DNA from: Paraglaciecola arctica
GTDB taxonomy: Bacteria; Pseudomonadota; Gammaproteobacteria; Enterobacterales; Alteromonadaceae
Length of the DNA: 64,000 nucleotides
Direction of reading: 5' to 3'
Assembly: GCF_018861065.1 (NCBI RefSeq)
Contig: NZ_JAHKQO010000036.1
Span: forward strand, 1-64,000
Shown here: positions 63,166 through 64,000 of the stretch, in pieces
Layout: each line of letters starts with the position of its first letter
How positions within the stretch are numbered: the stretch's first letter is position 1
Translations under genes and position numbers: made by a program
The notes under the pieces: generated by a model
Databases searched by the model: none
Seen by the model: the letters and a program-made list of their open reading frames with translations, nothing else
Told to the model about the DNA's origin: nothing

Positions 63166-64000
63166 ATGACTATGCCCCAATACAATGCCCCAATAAACGA
63201 CATGCAATTCGTACTGCATGAATGGCTAAACCTGTCGGACCATTATCAAAAATTAGGATTACAAGATTTTGACCAAGAGTTGGTCAATGAAATTCTTATG
63301 CAAGGTTCGAAGTTTGCCGAAGAGGTAATTGCTCCCTTAAACCGCGAAGGTGACGAACAAGGTGCCAAATTAATTGATGGCACTGTGACTACTCCTGATG
63401 GCTTTGCAGAAGCTTATAAAGAATACGTCGCTAACGGCTGGAACGCCATGTTGGGCAGCGCTGATTATGAAGGCCAAGATTTACCCAACACAATTGCAGT
63501 ACCAGTACACGAGATGTTGGACTCGGCCAATGTCAGTTGGCGTTTAACAGGCATGCTTAACGAAAGCGCTATTTTAGCCATCACTAAACACGCAAGTGAA
63601 GAGCTAAAAAACACCTATTTGGCCAAACTCATTTCCGGTGAATGGGCTGGGACTATGTGTTTAACCGAGCCTCACGCTGGCACCGATCTTAGTTTATTGA
63701 GCACTAAAGCCGTTCCTAATGAAGACGGCAGTTTTAGCATTACCGGCAATAAAATATTTATCTCCTCTGGTGATCACGAATGGACCGATAATATCTTGCA
63801 TTTAGTATTGGCAAGACTGCCAGATGCACCTCCTGGGGTAAAAGGCATCAGTTTGTTCTTAGCACCTAAATTTTTACCTCAAGACGACGGTAGCATAGGC
63901 CCTAGAAATGCGGTTACAGTTGGCAGTATAGAGAAAAAAATGGGTCTAAAAGCCAGCCCAACTTGTGTAATGAATTTTGACCAAGCGCAAGGTTTTTTAG
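63166..64000 (+). CDS. Acyl-CoA dehydrogenase, 5' part (cut by window end)
   Basis: The frame opens at ATG 63166 and is open to the last base (278 complete codons). It reads MTMPQYNAPINDMQFVLHEW at the start, then LNREGDEQGAKLIDG, the FAD-binding MCLTEPHAGTDLSLLSTKA and ITGNKIFISSGDHE, diagnostic of acyl-CoA dehydrogenases of the larger type (about 590 residues) with an extended N terminus. It oxidises acyl-CoA to enoyl-CoA using FAD. The remaining half lies outside the window. Confidence 0.93.
   Translation, partial: MTMPQYNAPINDMQFVLHEWLNLSDHYQKLGLQDFDQELVNEILMQGSKFAEEVIAPLNREGDEQGAKLIDGTVTTPDGFAEAYKEYVANGWNAMLGSADYEGQDLPNTIAVPVHEMLDSANVSWRLTGMLNESAILAITKHASEELKNTYLAKLISGEWAGTMCLTEPHAGTDLSLLSTKAVPNEDGSFSITGNKIFISSGDHEWTDNILHLVLARLPDAPPGVKGISLFLAPKFLPQDDGSIGPRNAVTVGSIEKKMGLKASPTCVMNFDQAQGFL

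Overview
The window reads as chromosome of a marine gammaproteobacterium of the order Alteromonadales, probably Alteromonadaceae of the Glaciecola/Paraglaciecola type. This is inferred from the low-GC gammaproteobacterial gene content, the rpsU-yqeY-dnaG-rpoD order with tsaD divergent and plsY/folB/folK/uppP beside it, rdgC, phoBR, and a large exopolysaccharide (EPS) locus. No rRNA, tRNA, CRISPR array, prophage or intact insertion sequence was seen.

Region 1 (about 0.4-30 kb) is one EPS locus built as two converging arms. The plus arm (2.6-18.3 kb) holds a PEP-CTERM-like secreted protein, a 51-residue peptide that fits a lasso-peptide precursor, an HprK-like kinase, the initiating phosphoglycosyltransferase, four glycosyltransferases, a Wzy-like polymerase, a sulfotransferase-like enzyme, a Wzx-like flippase, a three-gene dehydrogenase module (Tat small subunit, GMC flavoprotein, cytochrome c) and a nitroreductase-family protein. 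The minus arm (30-18.4 kb) carries an unknown membrane protein, an outer-membrane barrel, a Wza-like export protein, a Wzc-like tyrosine autokinase, a CpsB-like phosphatase, a VpsP-like protein, an O-antigen-ligase-family protein, a nucleotidyltransferase, an acyltransferase and a pyruvyltransferase. Together these can initiate, assemble, decorate (acetyl, pyruvyl, possibly sulfate), flip, polymerise and export a polysaccharide. A lasso-cyclase-like asparagine-synthetase homologue lies divergently at the left edge, beside seven copies of a 37-bp palindromic repeat. A GxxExxY gene flanked by 31-bp inverted repeats sits between the autokinase and its phosphatase.

Region 2 (30-46.4 kb) holds an S9 oligopeptidase gene interrupted by an in-frame amber codon, a beta-lactamase-fold hydrolase, a MacAB-like ABC export operon (adaptor, ATPase, two permeases), phoB-phoR with a good Pho box upstream, an orphan histidine kinase, rdgC, an HDOD protein and an M49-like metallopeptidase lipoprotein.

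Region 3 (46.6-64 kb) is mostly housekeeping: hinT, uppP, folK, folB, plsY, tsaD and the rpsU-yqeY-dnaG-rpoD macromolecular synthesis operon. It then has a COG3014/LpoB/glycine-zipper envelope group, an RND efflux pair, a Nudix-like lipoprotein without the Nudix catalytic residues, and the 5' part of an acyl-CoA dehydrogenase gene cut by the window edge.

The most notable candidate system is the lasso-like RiPP unit at 0.4-4.4 kb: precursor, cyclase and kinase, with a sigma-54-type promoter and a PEP-CTERM protein. No B1/B2 leader-processing genes are visible. The second is the GMC redox module embedded in the EPS genes.
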